From assembly GCF_030867145.1 (NCBI RefSeq), contig NC_134443.1:3224001-3288000 (forward strand): DNA of 64,000 bases. The letters run 5' to 3'. A program made the position numbers and the translations under genes. Source of the DNA: Opisthocomus hoazin (Eukaryota; Chordata; Aves; Opisthocomiformes; Opisthocomidae). The notes beneath the pieces were generated by a model, which did not search any database, was not told the DNA's origin, and was given only the letters and a program-made list of their open reading frames with translations. How positions within the stretch are numbered: the stretch's first letter is position 1; every line of letters starts with the position of its first letter. Shown in pieces: positions 20,530 through 32,729 of this stretch.

Positions 20530-23290
20530 GTCTCAGTGTGTTCTTATAGGAAGTTTGGTGCTTGGTAATTGGGGGAGGGCAAATGCTTGTCTCTCCGTAT
20601 TTCACAAGGGTATATCATACTTCTTGCCATATCTAAGTGAGAAGAGGTGATTCCTGCTATCTCTTTCTCCAGCTCCAGAGAAATGGTGCTCAACTCAGGG
20701 AAAATCTTCTTTTCCTATATAAGAGAGAGAGAATTGAGTCAATTACAGAAGCGTAGCAATGAATTGGGAGCAGGCTGATTGACTATAGATGCCTCTTCAA
20801 TAAATATTTTTCATAATTATATGTATAAATGTGTCCAGATATATATTATCGCCATAATACTCATGTATTAGAGGGTGGTGTCTCAGCTACTGTTCATGGT
20901 CTTCCAGAAGAAGGCGTCACACTGCCCTCTCACTGCTCAAGTCTCTGTACTTCTACAAAATTTCTACAGTATCACATTCAGGGAATTTATAACTCCTTTG
21001 TGGTCAAAAGGAAACACAGATCATCTCTTTCTTACTTTTACTCATGATGACCCATCCCACAACATTGTTTTAGCCCCTACTGCAGTATATATGAAATTAA
21101 GATTAGTGCCATTCGAATTTCTTGGATTCCCCCTGTCTTTTGGAGTAGTGACATGTTGTCAGTTAAAGGGAAATTGGATATGCCCTTCCCCTTGTTTTTA
21201 CAGGTTCTGCTTATATTACCGCTACTCTCTGGTATTCTGAATTTACAGTGGATTCACTCAAGAGCATGCAATCTCTCTATATCTTACCATCACCTATTTG
21301 GGGCTACTCAGAGAATTTTTCTCTTCTGTCACTTCTTTCAGATTATAGATTTCGTTACACCACATCTTTTCTCCATAGTCAGCAGGTGCATAGCTTTGCC
21401 CTGTATTACTAAAGTCATACTGTTACTCTCACTCCCATCAGTTAAGCCATCTCGTTTTTCCAATCTGGAAGTCTGACTCCCTCCTGTTTAATGCCAATCA
21501 GCTTTATGTTATCAGCACACAAAACAGAATGCTCACAAATATTATGCTAATGCCATTAATACAAGCAAATAATTAGAGGTTTTCCGAGACTGATCCTTGA
21601 GTAACCAATGTAATAAGCTCCTTCCATTCCTATAACTGCCATACAACATGAAACACTGGATATCTTTATGTACTATTTTGCAATCAGACATGAGCTCACT
21701 CTGAACAAGCATCCAGCCCAAACAGAAGCTACGTAATCATGTTAGCTGGGTGCTAATAACTCTCACCAATCTTGTTATCTTGGGCTAGGCACTTGCTGTC
21801 TGACACAATACACATCTAATGAGATGCTGGCTGGTACCTGCGTGACACTATATTATTGAGAGAATCAGTGGAAAAGTTGGCAGTCGGAGCTCAGGTGTTC
21901 CGCTGTGGTCACTTATGAACTACCCTGAAGTAACTCTTGGGGGTTGTGCATGACAGCAAGGATCCTAGTGTTGAACAGAAGAGAAATGGAAACAAAGTAC
22001 AAGAGTTTTGTAAAGCTGTCCCAGGAACTGCCCTGGGCTGAACTGGCTGGGAAGAAAGAGGGCTTTGCTCAGCACAAGTGAGGTACTTAAGCCAAAGAGG
22101 TGCAGGGCTGGCACCACACGATCCAGGAGGTTGGCTGCTGAGCTCCTGGGAGTTCATGGCAGCTTGCCTCAGCCACATGAGGATGGAGAGCAGCAGCAGG
22201 GACAAAGACCCATTTCCTTGTGCCCAAAAGGCAGGAGCCTTTCTTCTCCACCTCATCTGCCTGGGCTTTTCACACATCCCAGGCACTCATGGGTAGGGGC
22301 TGGGCTCTCAGATGGGCCCTGCAAGCTCCAGTCCCTTCCCAGACCCCCCTACACCTTTCCCAAAAAGCCTAGGGCCGTGAGGGCAGACAGTGTTGGGACA
22401 GGGAGGATGGAGCAGGCAGAGAGGGGACAACCTTTCAGTGAAGGGCTTTTTTCGGTCAAAATAGTCTCGATGAAAATTTGTTGATCAATAAAAATAAAAT
22501 AGTATTTTCTGAAAATAAAAGTGAGATCCATCAGTACCGTAGACCATTTCTCATTTCAACCTGTTTCTGCTTGCAGCACACAGCCATCTGATCTCTCCAG
22601 TTACATTTGGGGTGAAGGGGAACGTTGAAATTACATATCAAAATCAGAGTTGCTATTCCATGACACTGACAGAGGGTCGAGAACACAATATTCTACATTC
22701 ATGCACATAACTTTTCTTTGAAAGAGTTTTAGTGAAGTAATAGGTAAATCCTCTGTAACGCACTAGTTTATATTCTTTTCACTTCACCCAGCTGACTCAC
22801 AGACTCAGCCAAAACTTCCCTGAGGCAACTCTTATCACAAGTGATTAACGAAAAGAGAAAAGTTAGTGCCTGATCCTTGCTTGTCAGATACCTATCTTAA
22901 AAATTGTTTCCCATTATTCACCTTCCTCCTATTGTTCCTCTTCAGAATATGCTTTGACAGAACTTCAGGCCACATTTTTTCACTTTGTCTTTGAACAGAG
23001 TTTGACAATTTCTAGCACATAATCTGAGAAGACTGAAAATTAAAAGGAGTTCCTGCATCAAATTAACTGGTGAAAAAAAGTTGTACTAACTACTGGAAGT
23101 CCAAAAGCTAGAATAATTAGTGTAGAGAAGATGACAGTTTCCACTCAGTAGCAGTGAAAAACTGGGCAGATCAGCAGGACTGTGTGTGGTGTCCCCATAG
23201 GCAGCTCTCTCTGGCTCTGCTGGGGGTGGGAGACTGCCCTGGCCTGGATGGCAGCAAACACATGCAGGGCTTTGAAAGGACAAAATGGAG
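20530..23290. other. AT-rich tail-to-tail spacer
   Basis: Composition drops sharply from GC-rich to AT-rich at about 20.2-20.5 kb. No CBP exon, promoter or repeat family was recognised. A GC-richer patch at about 22,050-22,440 has open frames without known domains. Confidence 0.5.
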
Positions 23291-23315
23291 AGGCAGCTGT
23301 TGGATGAAGGCTTGT

Positions 23316-23321
23316 TTTATT
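23316..23321 (-). terminator. Poly(A) signal AATAAA (minus strand)
   Basis: It serves the gene at 23685-24212, 364 bases past its stop. The following bases (TTCATCCAAC) resemble the TGCATC element. Confidence 0.8.
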
Positions 23322-23684
23322 GCAAGGGGAAGAAAACAGCCACTGGAGAAAGACACACAAGGCAGAGGCAGGCAGGTTGTCCTGGCAGGCTTCAAGAGAG
23401 ATGTTCCTTCAGGCTTCTCCCCGGAGGTGGAAGTTTCAGGGAGGAGCAAATGTCCTCTGGTAGAATGGAGGAGTTACACATTTGGCCATGGACAGGGGCA
23501 AGGAAGAGGAGGTGAAGCAAATGAAGAAGGAAATGAGAAGTGTATTTTATGGAGCTATTCTGACTCCACTGTATTAAGTGGAAGTCTTTGATGCTCTGCT
23601 CTTCACTTATGAGCTCAGTTGAGGATCAAGATTATATCATGCATTTGCCAGTCATTCTTTAGTCAAGTGACATTTATGCAGGAT

Positions 23685-24212
23685 TTAGCAGGGCCCACAG
23701 CTGCCACGGCGGTACCTGCTGTACCGGTAGGAGTAAGGGCTGCAAGAGCCAGAACCGTAGGATCTACCATAGCCATACAGGCCCCCGTAACCCAGGGAGC
23801 CCCCATAGCCGTACAGACCTCCACAGCTCAGGGAGGAGCCCCCATAGCCCAGGGAGGAGCCATAGCCCCCATAGCCTCCCAGACCCCCATAGCCCAGGGA
23901 GGACCCATAGCCTCCCAGAACCCCATAGCCCAGGGAGGACCCATAGCCCCTCAGAACCCCATAGCCCAGGGAGGACCCATAGCCAAGTGAGTTAGAGCCT
24001 CCAAGGATGGGTGCTCCAGAGGATCCCACAACCGAATCCTGGGGGAAAGAGCTGAGGATGGGGCCAGGGAAGGTGACGACGACTGGAGGCGGCTGGATCA
24101 CAGTCGTGGAGTCGGGGCACTGACGCACACACGGCTCATTGCAGCTGTCAGTGAGCGGCTGAGGGCGGTTGATGCCACCAACAGCGGTGGAGCACAGGTC
24201 ATAGCAAGACAT
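23685..24212 (-). CDS. Scale-type corneous beta-protein, 175 aa, Gly/Tyr-rich
   Basis: Met at 24212 opens [10 protein letters not shown]. The beta core spans about residues 32-65 ([22 protein letters not shown]). From about 71 to 155 it is a Gly-Ser-Leu-Gly-Tyr-Gly repeat, and it ends in a basic Tyr/Arg tail with Cys-Gly-Pro-Cys. Such tails are typical of avian scale beta-keratins and provide matrix stiffness. The acceptor precedes 24233, the intron is 25316-24234 (1083 bp) and exon 1 ends at 25317. The N-terminal stretch Thr-Ala-Val-Gly-Gly-Ile-Asn differs from the head-to-head partner at 28682, while the remainder is nearly the same. The repeat-like open frame on the opposite strand (Pro-Ile-Ala repeats) is a shadow. 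Confidence 0.95.
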   Translation of the reverse strand: MSCYDLCSTAVGGINRPQPLTDSCNEPCVRQCPDSTTVIQPPPVVVTFPGPILSSFPQDSVVGSSGAPILGGSNSLGYGSSLGYGVLRGYGSSLGYGVLGGYGSSLGYGGLGGYGGYGSSLGYGGSSLSCGGLYGYGGSLGYGGLYGYGRSYGSGSCSPYSYRYSRYRRGSCGPC

Positions 24213-25316
24213 CTTGCAGGGGTGGAGGTCAATCTACAAGAGTTTATTTTACAAAGTATAAGATGTTATTTACATACATAAAAGTGGTGTAGAGTTCACT
24301 GCCTTTCCTCAGACAACAGTGCTTTGAAGCACACCAATTTACCCACGTCTATTACAAATGAAAATTGAAGCAGAATAGCAAAATTATTTGCTCAGATGCT
24401 TTGGTGAGTCAGTGGATCAGCAAAGACGGGGCCTCCAAGAACAGAGAGTGTTGTTATGCGTGATTTCATGACTCTAACTCTTCATTCCCACTGATCCCCT
24501 TTGTGCTGAGCCTTGTGAGAACAGGGATTATAAGTCGTTGTCTATTCAGATTTGCTCAGTAGCTTGTTTGAGGAGACCATTACAAGGGAATTGCAAAGAT
24601 TACTGCCCCCAATTTCCAAACATTGAATCAAGACACCGAGTTATTTACAACTAGTTTAACAACACAGTGTTTTGATTCTATGCTCCGAAATCCTTTGAAA
24701 AAAATCTCACCCCAAACAACTTGCCCCTATTAACACAAAAACCCCAGAGCTTCACCTGTCAGTGCCTTCAGTTCTGCCCATGACCCCTCTTCCTCTTAAT
24801 TAAATAAATTTCTTAGAGCATTTTCAACAGCTCTCAACCCCCCTCCGTGTCATACTCTATCTAAGCCAGTGCCTGATCTCTGGTAGTATTCATGCCCATT
24901 TATCTTGAATAAGTGTAAAAGCACTTCAAGTGCTCTGTGATAGAATAAAATGAAGATCATGGGAAGTCTGCTTCTGAAGGTCTAAACTTATTCCAAATAA
25001 TTTCCAGTTACCCATATAAACAAACAGAGGAGAGGAATGCACACTGAACTAGTCACATCATTTCTTCAGCTGTTGCAAGTGAACTAATAATGAACTTAAT
25101 TTTCTGCCATATCAAGGAACTTTCAGTCTGCTTTGAAATTAAATGCCAACCCTAAGTGCAGAGAACAGCTGTCCAGAACACTTTTAACCATTTTTGTAAG
25201 CCTTGTCTTTTCACCTAAAATTTTACCTGCTAGTTGTTAATGGAAGAGACTATCCTAGATGAAACTGCATAGCAAAGAGCTACTCCAACAGTCGTAATAA
25301 GTAGATTCAGACTTAC

Positions 25317-25384
25317 CCAATTTGCTGAGAAGAGCAAGTGAAGAGCAGAGGTTGGAAGAACCCTGAGTGGAGAGAGCTTTTATA
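25317..25384 (-). promoter_or_regulatory. TATA box and untranslated exon 1 of the 23685-24212 gene
   Basis: TATAAAA lies at 25384-25378 on the minus strand, and exon 1 ends at 25317 before GTAAGT. Confidence 0.85.
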
Positions 25385-25464
25385 CAGTTCAGACTGCCTG
25401 AGGGGTGAGAGGCTGGTCTTGTGAATGTGGATCTAATTAGTTGACATGGCACATTTTTTGTATT

Positions 25465-25497
25465 GATAGCTCTGCAAGGTGATGAAATTGTTTCGCT
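25465..25497 (-). promoter_or_regulatory. Conserved upstream CBP module
   Basis: About 90-110 bp upstream of the TATA box the minus strand reads GCGAAACAATTTCATCACC and then GAGCTA. The same order of words occurs upstream of the genes at 28682, 44501 and, in part, 31728 and 37329. The function is not known; position and conservation suggest a transcription-factor site. Confidence 0.55.
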
Positions 25498-25499
25498 TT

Positions 25500-27870
25500 C
25501 TGTTTTTGTTTATTACTTGATTTCAATTATCATGTAACATAACACGCACATTACATCATGCAAGGTTCTTTCATCTAATAGACTGATGGGTGAAATTAAT
25601 GCATCTTTCATCCTAAAACATGATTCATGAAATTAATATCAGTTTTCTGTTCTCTTTGGAGTTGCATGGTGTAATGAGCTGCTTATACATAGATATTCTA
25701 CTTTTGCTGACTTATTCAGGAACAAACTGCTGTGAGGTGTTTCTTTGTAAGTCCCTTATGTATGTTTTCTCTCTTCTTAAAGATAAAATACAGTCTATTT
25801 CTAAATCCTCAGGAAGACAGGCAATATTTTTTGTGTTTATTTCTGAGATGATACAATTAACATCAGAATCTGTGGACAATTCTCAGTACTCTTCTAATCA
25901 AATTATATTATGAACACTCCTGAACACAGAGTGGCAAATGCCCGAAATAGCCTTAGGTTTTATCTGACGCTCAAACTACAGCTTAAAGCTGAAATTAGGT
26001 CTCAATGGAAAGATATTTATGTTTTTAAATCTCAGGATGGAGAGCTCAAAATAATCAAAGCATATGTTGAATTAATATCTTCATTTTTGATTTACTGAGC
26101 TAGCTGTGTAGGTTTGTAGGAGGTATATAGGAGAAACTCCAAATTTAACTGCATTAGAAAAAAAGCCTTTCTTTTTTCAAAGGAAGAGAGCTGTCAACTG
26201 AGATTTCAGAGTAAAAGACTAAGCCAGTCTCAACAGCATTAACAACTCAACAGATTCACCCCAAAATATGCAATTCTTAGAGGTGTCCCATGTGCGGATC
26301 TTCTATGTTTTATCTCTGCCCTTCTTCTGGCATGTCTGCAGGTACATTGAACTCCTGCTTAAATCAAAGACCTTTCACAGTGTTAAAGGATTTCTGCAGC
26401 TCTTTTCACCTGCATATCCAATACATAAAAGCAACCTGCTAGACATCAAAGTGTCCAGAGTGCCATGGAAGTGACATGAAAAAGTGGACAGATTCGCGGT
26501 GAATATCTGAAATCATAAGCAGTCAGGGACACTCAAAACTTTCAGCTTGGTTTGATTCACGTGTTTGAGAGAGTACATTTTCCTGAAGTTTCCTTTCATT
26601 TCTAGCTTGGTCCTCAGGAGGCCTCAGTCCTGGTCTACAACTGATCTTGTGGCTAATGCCATCGTTGATGGCATCTTTCTGTAGAAAGCAATTATGAGGT
26701 GGGAATCCATTTGGAAAGGCAAATGCTGGCTTTTGCTGAGGTTTCTTTCTTTATGCCATTACCGTAATACTATATCATTATCATGGTTATCATAGTTGTC
26801 AACGTGGTTATCTTCAGACCACATATTGTTTCTAAATTATGAGCTTTTCCAAATCTGGAGATACATATGGAGATTTCCTGAGCTATAATACCGAAAAAAG
26901 CCACCTCAGACTTTTACAAGAACATTCCAAGGGATTTTCAAATACCTCATGAACACCCATTACTAGCTTGCACATACTGTGTCATAATTATATAAAAAGT
27001 ATATCTGGATGTACACACCCCACCATTATGAGAGATTATCACCATAAAATAGGTAAATTAAGGTCACATGGGTCTTTCCTGTAATCAGTTCATAGTTGAT
27101 AACACTTCTTGGACCTTCCTTTCTTTGACTTTAAAAATAAAATCTATCCTCTTTTTTATTAAAGTGCACTTTGGTCCAGAAACAGAAAATTGCTTATGTT
27201 AACTGAACTATTAGCCAAAAAACAACCAACCCAGGGGGCAAGGGTGTCTGTCTTCATTGTGTCAGCGTTAGAATCCTTTCCATTAGGCATTTCTTACTGC
27301 CTGGTTTACTTGCTTGTCTTTGTCCTATGTTCCTATGTATACATAACAATAGTAGGAGAAAACACAACAAAATGTAAAGGCAAGCAAAGCTCAATAAAAC
27401 AATTCAGAAAAATCAGTTTCCATAGACTTGTGACTGCCGACTGAAATGTTTCTCTGTTCACAGGACTGAAGGACAACTAGTAGAGAACCATCCAAAAGCC
27501 ATCAAAAGGTGCTCCTGATTATTAGGTTTGTCTTGTATTGAGTAACTGGAGGTAGAAGTGCTAAGTCTGCAGAAAGAATGTTTCTACCTTGTTATTTGTC
27601 TTCACTCTTCATCTGAGATCCTGAAAAAAATTCCATTTTGTCGAAAGGTAGACTGTTGATTACACTTAAAGACCTGTAACTGGACAAAAGATATTACTAT
27701 CCTTCTGTCATCCTAATTATGCAGCACTCTTGAATAAATCAAGTCAGCTTAACTCCTCCCCTAATGCTAAAGAGAGCAATGGAATAATAAATAATTCCAC
27801 ACATCAAGCCTGGAGACAACAGAGTGTCCTTGTCACGCTATGCGTGGGTTTGAAGTGCCTGCAATGCACC
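25500..27870. other. AT-rich head-to-head spacer
   Basis: No exon or repeat was recognised between the two scale-type promoters apart from their upstream modules. Confidence 0.5.
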
Positions 27871-27878
27871 AGCAATAA

Positions 27879-27909
27879 GCAAAAACAATTTCAGCACTTT
27901 GAGGAGCTA
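27879..27909 (+). promoter_or_regulatory. Conserved upstream CBP module
   Basis: GCAAAAACAATTTCAGCAC followed by TTTGAGGAGCTACGTGT lies about 85-115 bp upstream of the TATA box at 27993. It matches the module at 25465-25497 in the opposite orientation. Confidence 0.55.
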
Positions 27910-27992
27910 CGTGTCCTACAATTTGGGGTTGGTACCTAATTATGAACTCACCTATAGGATGCCTAATGTCCCCCAGGCAATCAAAGGAGCTG

Positions 27993-28058
27993 TATAAAAG
28001 CTCTCTGCATGTAGTCTTTCTATCCACTTCTCTCGCCTTGCTCGCCTTCGTGACTTGG
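27993..28058 (+). promoter_or_regulatory. TATA box and untranslated exon 1 of the 28682-29209 gene
   Basis: TATAAAA lies at 27993-27999. Exon 1 ends at 28058 before GTAAGT, and the intron runs 28059-28660 (602 bp). Confidence 0.85.
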
Positions 28059-28681
28059 GTAAGTCAGACTTCTCTCAAACTTTGCTAAACTTAACTTGCT
28101 GTCAAGAACTCTTTTTTAACTTTGAACCAAGTTCTCTTCAGTTACTGCCAGGCTGCCAGTGATCAGTAGGCTATTTGCTGATGGAAATAATCTTTGGTTT
28201 CTCATTCATTACTGGGCCCTGTAAAGACAGGCTCCAGAAGAGGGGTATAGCAAGCAGTTTTGAATCCCACACTTGTAACATTTTAGCACTTCAAAGAATT
28301 AATCGACTATTTTAGGAGATAAAGAATAGTTCATATACATAGATGTATATGGCTGCATTTAGAAGAGTTCTGCTGAGTTTATGACAGGAAAGTTCAAACT
28401 TACTAAACAGAAAACATCAATTCATAGTAATGCAATCCTATCAAAATCAGTTCATCTGGAAATACCAAAGACGCAATTGGAAAGTACAGCACTCTGTCTT
28501 ACTAAAATCAAAACTACCCTCCAGATTACAGTGCTAGGAAGAAGAGTAATAGAAAATATGTTTACTTCCCAGATTTATTACTGATACCCTGTTGGACTGC
28601 TTCATCATAACCTCATGTTTCATATTTCTTTATTGTAACATAAACAACCATGTTTTACAGACCAACTTCCATCCCTGCAAG

Positions 28682-29209
28682 ATGTCTTGCTACGACCTGT
28701 GCTCCACCTCTGCCTGTGGCGTCTACCGCCCTCAGCCACTCACTGACAGCTGCAATGAGCCGTGTGTGCGTCAGTGCCCCGACTCCACGACTGTGATCCA
28801 GCCGCCTCCAGTCGTCGTCACCTTCCCTGGCCCCATCCTCAGCTCTTTCCCCCAGGATTCGGTTGTGGGATCCTCTGGAGCACCCATCCTTGGAGGCTCT
28901 AACTCACTTGGCTATGGGTCCTCCCTGGGCTATGGGGTTCTGAGGGGCTATGGGTCCTCCCTGGGCTATGGGGTTCTGGGAGGCTATGGGTCCTCCCTGG
29001 GCTATGGGGTTCTGGGAGGCTATGGGGGCTATGGCTCCTCCCTGGGCTATGGGGGCTCCTCCCTGAGCTATGGAGGTCTGTACGGCTATGGGGGCTCCCT
29101 GGGTTACGGGGGCCTGTATGGCTATGGTAGATCCTACGGTTCTGGCTCTTGTAGCCCTTACTCCTACCGGTACAGCAGGTACCGCCGTGGCAGCTGTGGG
29201 CCCTGCTAA
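28682..29209 (+). CDS. Scale-type corneous beta-protein, 175 aa, Gly/Tyr-rich
   Basis: The start at 28682 gives the family N-terminus 21 bp after the ACAG acceptor; the extra 30 upstream codons are intron. The N-terminus reads [10 protein letters not shown]. The beta core is at about residues 32-65, followed by Gly-Ser-Ser-Leu-Gly-Tyr-Gly repeats and the Tyr-Arg-Arg-Gly-Ser-Cys-Gly-Pro-Cys end. From the core onward it is almost identical to the divergent gene at 23685-24212. The N-terminus instead agrees with the 148-residue genes (Ser-Thr-Ser-Ala-Cys-Gly), so the coding sequence is a mosaic. The role is a structural filament and matrix protein of scaled epidermis, by family. Confidence 0.95.
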   Translation: MSCYDLCSTSACGVYRPQPLTDSCNEPCVRQCPDSTTVIQPPPVVVTFPGPILSSFPQDSVVGSSGAPILGGSNSLGYGSSLGYGVLRGYGSSLGYGVLGGYGSSLGYGVLGGYGGYGSSLGYGGSSLSYGGLYGYGGSLGYGGLYGYGRSYGSGSCSPYSYRYSRYRRGSCGPC

Positions 29210-29570
29210 ATCCTACAGAAATATCCCAAGTCAGGTATAACCAGCAAACAAGATGTGATCGTTTCACAGCTGAAGAGGTCTGAACCTCCACTGTTCCGTT
29301 CCAAGACCACAGAGCTGTACCTCTTCAACCCCTTTTGAATTTCTGCTCTTAACTTCTACTTTCAGTTTCTGCCTCAATGCTCCTCCCTTCACATTTCCAT
29401 ATTGCCTGAGGTAAACATAACAATGTTGCTCAAAATAGTTCCTGTTTGTTCAGATCAACAGCTAAGACTCAGGAAGCAAAAAAAATCGATCATATATGAA
29501 TGTATCCCTGACTGGAGAACAGTTTCATACTTCTTGGAGACTCTGAAAATGTATTGCTTTTCTTACTGCA

Positions 29571-29576
29571 ATTAAA
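29571..29576 (+). terminator. Poly(A) signal ATTAAA
   Basis: It lies 362 bases after the stop at 29209. The downstream element here is GGCATC rather than TGCATC. Confidence 0.75.
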
Positions 29577-29609
29577 AGTTTATGGCATCAAAGTTATTGG
29601 TTTCTAGTG

Positions 29610-30915
29610 TTCTTTTCACATGTTTTTAGCCTTGTTACTTGTGTTACAAGGAATCTAACCTGTGTAGCTGTCAGTAACAGCTTAAACTATGTAGGTGAAT
29701 GTCCTTCCCAAAATATCAGAGATTTCAAATACACAGAAGCAATGTGAAGCCTCAACACAGAGGAAACTGCTGTCCCCATTTTTCATATAAAGTTTCTGGA
29801 CATTTTTTAAGAATTCATCTTTCTGACTGTACATCCACTGGTTGCAGATTAGTAGTGGCAGGGAAATTAAACAGTAAATAACTCATTTTAAACTCTTTCC
29901 TAAAAACATTAGACTTTATGAAGAATTCCTTCCAGGTAAGTCTCTGACTCATCTCTTGTAATTTTGGATTCTCACTCAATACTTAAATTCTGTCATCTGT
30001 AATAGTCTCTGCAGAAAGCTGAATTAATTTTATGTCAAATCCTTAAAGAAAGAAAGTCTTTTGGGCCAGTAAAACAGAACTTTTAAAACCGAATTGTACC
30101 ATCATGAAATCTAAGCTGTTGGATGTTTTTTGACAGAAAAACAGCTACTTAACACAGCAACCCCAAGGGCTGCTTCATCTATACCAGCAAGAACAGCTGG
30201 AACAGATAGAACAGAGTTATGGTGCCTGGAAAGCTTTAGTAGAAAAAGTCATAACTTCATATACATATCCTCAACACTGTTCTTGTGTTTCCCAGTTCCT
30301 TCTCCACAGGAAGTCCTCACAACAGAGACAGTCATTTTCAGCAGCTCTAACTTATAACCTGTTCCATGATATTCCTTACCCAAGTAGTCCATTAGATATT
30401 CTGCCCACCTCTGAAGAGCTCTTTTCCTTGTTGCAGTCCCTCCAATCCTCTCCCTTTCAGCAGCTCCATGCTAACACCCTTCACCACCCTCTTCCCACCT
30501 CCTTAAATCCCTTCTGACTCAGAAGCCTCCCTCTTACCCGAGGGCTTCATCCACCACCCTGTTGCCCATAATCTGCTTTGAATCCAGCCCCAGCTGAGCC
30601 ACTAGCTCTGCTCTTACTATGCTCAGCAAAGCTGTTCAAGTGGCTCATTAGGGAATAGAGATTTAGCGTGGTTTCTTTCTAAACATAATGTTATTATCGT
30701 AACCCAGGCCAGCTGGGGATGGACAATTCCTGCTCCCAAATGTGTGCACTGAGTGCAACAAAAAGTGACTGATTTCACTGGTAGTTGGGCCATTTCAGAT
30801 GTGTTTTTGAAGTCTGAGTCCCATCGTATGTAAGAATGTGAGTTTTCCCAATTTGCAGAGGAGAGTTGTATATCCATAGCAGAAGAAATTAAAACTAGAA
30901 GTTGATTTGTTTGAT
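29610..30915. other. AT-rich tail-to-tail spacer
   Basis: No gene or repeat was recognised. A pyrimidine-rich patch lies around 30,400-30,560. Confidence 0.5.
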
Positions 30916-30930
30916 GCAAAATAGAATCAC

Positions 30931-30936
30931 TTTAAT
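30931..30936 (-). terminator. Poly(A) signal ATTAAA (minus strand)
   Basis: It lies 346 bases past the stop of the 31282-31728 gene, and TGCATC follows on the minus strand. Confidence 0.75.
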
Positions 30937-31281
30937 GAGAAATAAACATTCAGAGAAAAGTATTATAGAATATCAAGAACGTGTTAGAGTGCAGGCAATT
31001 CTTCCCATAATTGTTCTTCTTCAGTTGTACAATGAAGCGCCATTTTGTAAAATGAATTACTTGTTTTATCCCACCCATTACACACATAGTTGGAAAAAAG
31101 CCCAAAAGATGATGAGTAGAGGGTGAAGAAACTAAGGACATGCTGTGTGCTCCCAGCTCCACTGCAGTGGGGTGACAGCGACCAGGATTTCACAACATCT
31201 CCTTTAGGACCACTGCTGTGGATCAAGATTGTATATCTCCGTTGCCAGTTATTCCTTACTCAGCGGATATTGTTGTTGCAT

Positions 31282-31728
31282 TTAGCAGGGCCCACAGCTG
31301 CCACGGAGGTACCTGTTGCTCCAGTAGGAGTAAGGGTTGCAATAGCTAGATCCATAGGGTCTACCATAGCCATACAGGCCCCCGTAACCCAGGGAGCCCC
31401 CATAGCCATACAGACCCCCATAGCCCCCATAGCCCCCATAACCACTGAGGCCTCTGTAGCCCCCATAGCCATAGCCTCCATAGCCATAGCCCCCATAGCC
31501 ATAGCCCCCATAGCCCCCAAGGACGGGTGCTCCAGAGGATCCCACAACTGAATCCTGAGGGAAAGAGCTGAGGATGGGGCCGGGGAAGGTGACAACGACT
31601 GGAGGCGGCTGGATCACAGTCGTGGAGTCGGGGCACTGACGGACGCACGGCTCATTGCAGCTGTCAGCAAGGGGCTGAGGGCGGTAGATGCCGCAGGCAG
31701 AGGTGGAGCACAGGTCGTAGCAAGCCAT
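31282..31728 (-). CDS. Corneous beta-protein, 148 aa, Gly/Tyr-rich
   Basis: The start at 31728 gives Met-Ala-Cys-Tyr-Asp-Leu-Cys; the 11 codons upstream in frame are the acceptor region. The beta core lies at about residues 32-65, followed by a (Gly-Gly-Tyr-Gly-Tyr) repeat block, Leu-Tyr-Gly-Tyr-Gly-Gly-Ser-Leu, and the end Tyr-Leu-Arg-Gly-Ser-Cys-Gly-Pro-Cys. The coding exon starts at 31748, exon 1 ends at 33046, and the intron of 1297 bp contains a CR1 fragment. It differs from the gene at 37329-37775 by a single residue (Arg for Gly in the repeat block). Confidence 0.95.
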   Translation of the reverse strand: MACYDLCSTSACGIYRPQPLADSCNEPCVRQCPDSTTVIQPPPVVVTFPGPILSSFPQDSVVGSSGAPVLGGYGGYGYGGYGYGGYGYGGYRGLSGYGGYGGYGGLYGYGGSLGYGGLYGYGRPYGSSYCNPYSYWSNRYLRGSCGPC

Positions 31729-32729
31729 CTTCCAAGGATGGAGGTAAGCTGCAGCACACACTGATAGTTAGACTAAGTAGAAGACAAAGACTTCAACATT
31801 CAACAGCTTACATAAAATAATGATGCAAGTATAGGATTTTGAGTAAACAAATTGACTTCCCACTTTGCAATCATAATCCTTTTTTTCAAAAAGCAGATTT
31901 TCAAAAATTCTCTAAAAGATGCCCGAAAATACAAAAGCCCATGGGAAATGTTATGCCTGGCTCTGAAAGTGTTATCCTTCATCAACATCCTGCAAAGAAC
32001 TTAGATATATTTCTACACATTAAAATGAAAAATGAGAAGCAAAACCAGAGAGAGCAAAGTGGTTTTGTCCAAGGTTATTTGATGAGTCATTAGGAAAACT
32101 TGGATTTGGGTTCAGCAGGTTTACAGGAGATGTAGTTTATATATACTTTAATTACAGTAGCTTCTTCTTCCCACTCATCCCAATTTTGCTGAGAGTTGTA
32201 GGAACAACAGATCATAGGATTGTCACTGCCCAGATTGCTCAGAAAGCCATTTGACAAGACAATAAAGAATAGATGGTAGAGTTATTATCCCAGTTCCCAC
32301 CTATGAAGCCACTATATGGATACAGCCTGGACATTTTCAATATAAATAACATTTTAGTCCCTAATGTCTTTCAAAAAACTCATTTCAAATTATTATTCCT
32401 AGGACAAACCAGGACTTCTTCGTAGACCCAAGAATTCAGCCTATATTCTCCCCTTTAAACTTAGTTATTTTTTTGAAGGTTGATTTTACTGTTCTCCACT
32501 TACTATGTCCTGCAAGTCCTCAGCTGGGTTCTGAGGAGGAATATGAATGCAAGAAAGTACACGACAGCCAGAAGATTTGCTGTACCAGGGTAACACACAC
32601 AACTTTCTCAGATGCATCACTTGTTCATCTCAGGTTGCATGAATGGTTGTAGTGGTGATGCCCTTATTAAACATTGAACCTCATATGCAAACTTTGAAAT
32701 AAGTTCAATGCAATGAAGTAAGAAACATA

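Noticed and set aside
22050-22440. GC-richer patch with frames on both strands between 20.5 and 23.3 kb
   Set aside because: No domain, splice pattern or repeat family could be named, so no gene is claimed.
23619-23990. Repetitive Pro-Ile-Ala-Gln-Gly-Gly protein on the plus strand (and similar frames at 31123-31551 and 37506-37871)
   Set aside because: It is the complement of the Gly/Tyr repeat codons of the real CBP genes, so the repeat is inherited from the other strand.
23750-24000. Regularly spaced short repeats that might suggest a CRISPR-like array
   Set aside because: They are codon repeats within a Gly/Tyr-rich coding exon in a vertebrate genome; there are no unique spacers.
28682-29209. 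Assignment of Gly/Tyr-rich genes as feather keratins
   Set aside because: Feather beta-keratins are about 97-100 residues without long Gly/Tyr tails. The length and tail fit scale or claw types instead.
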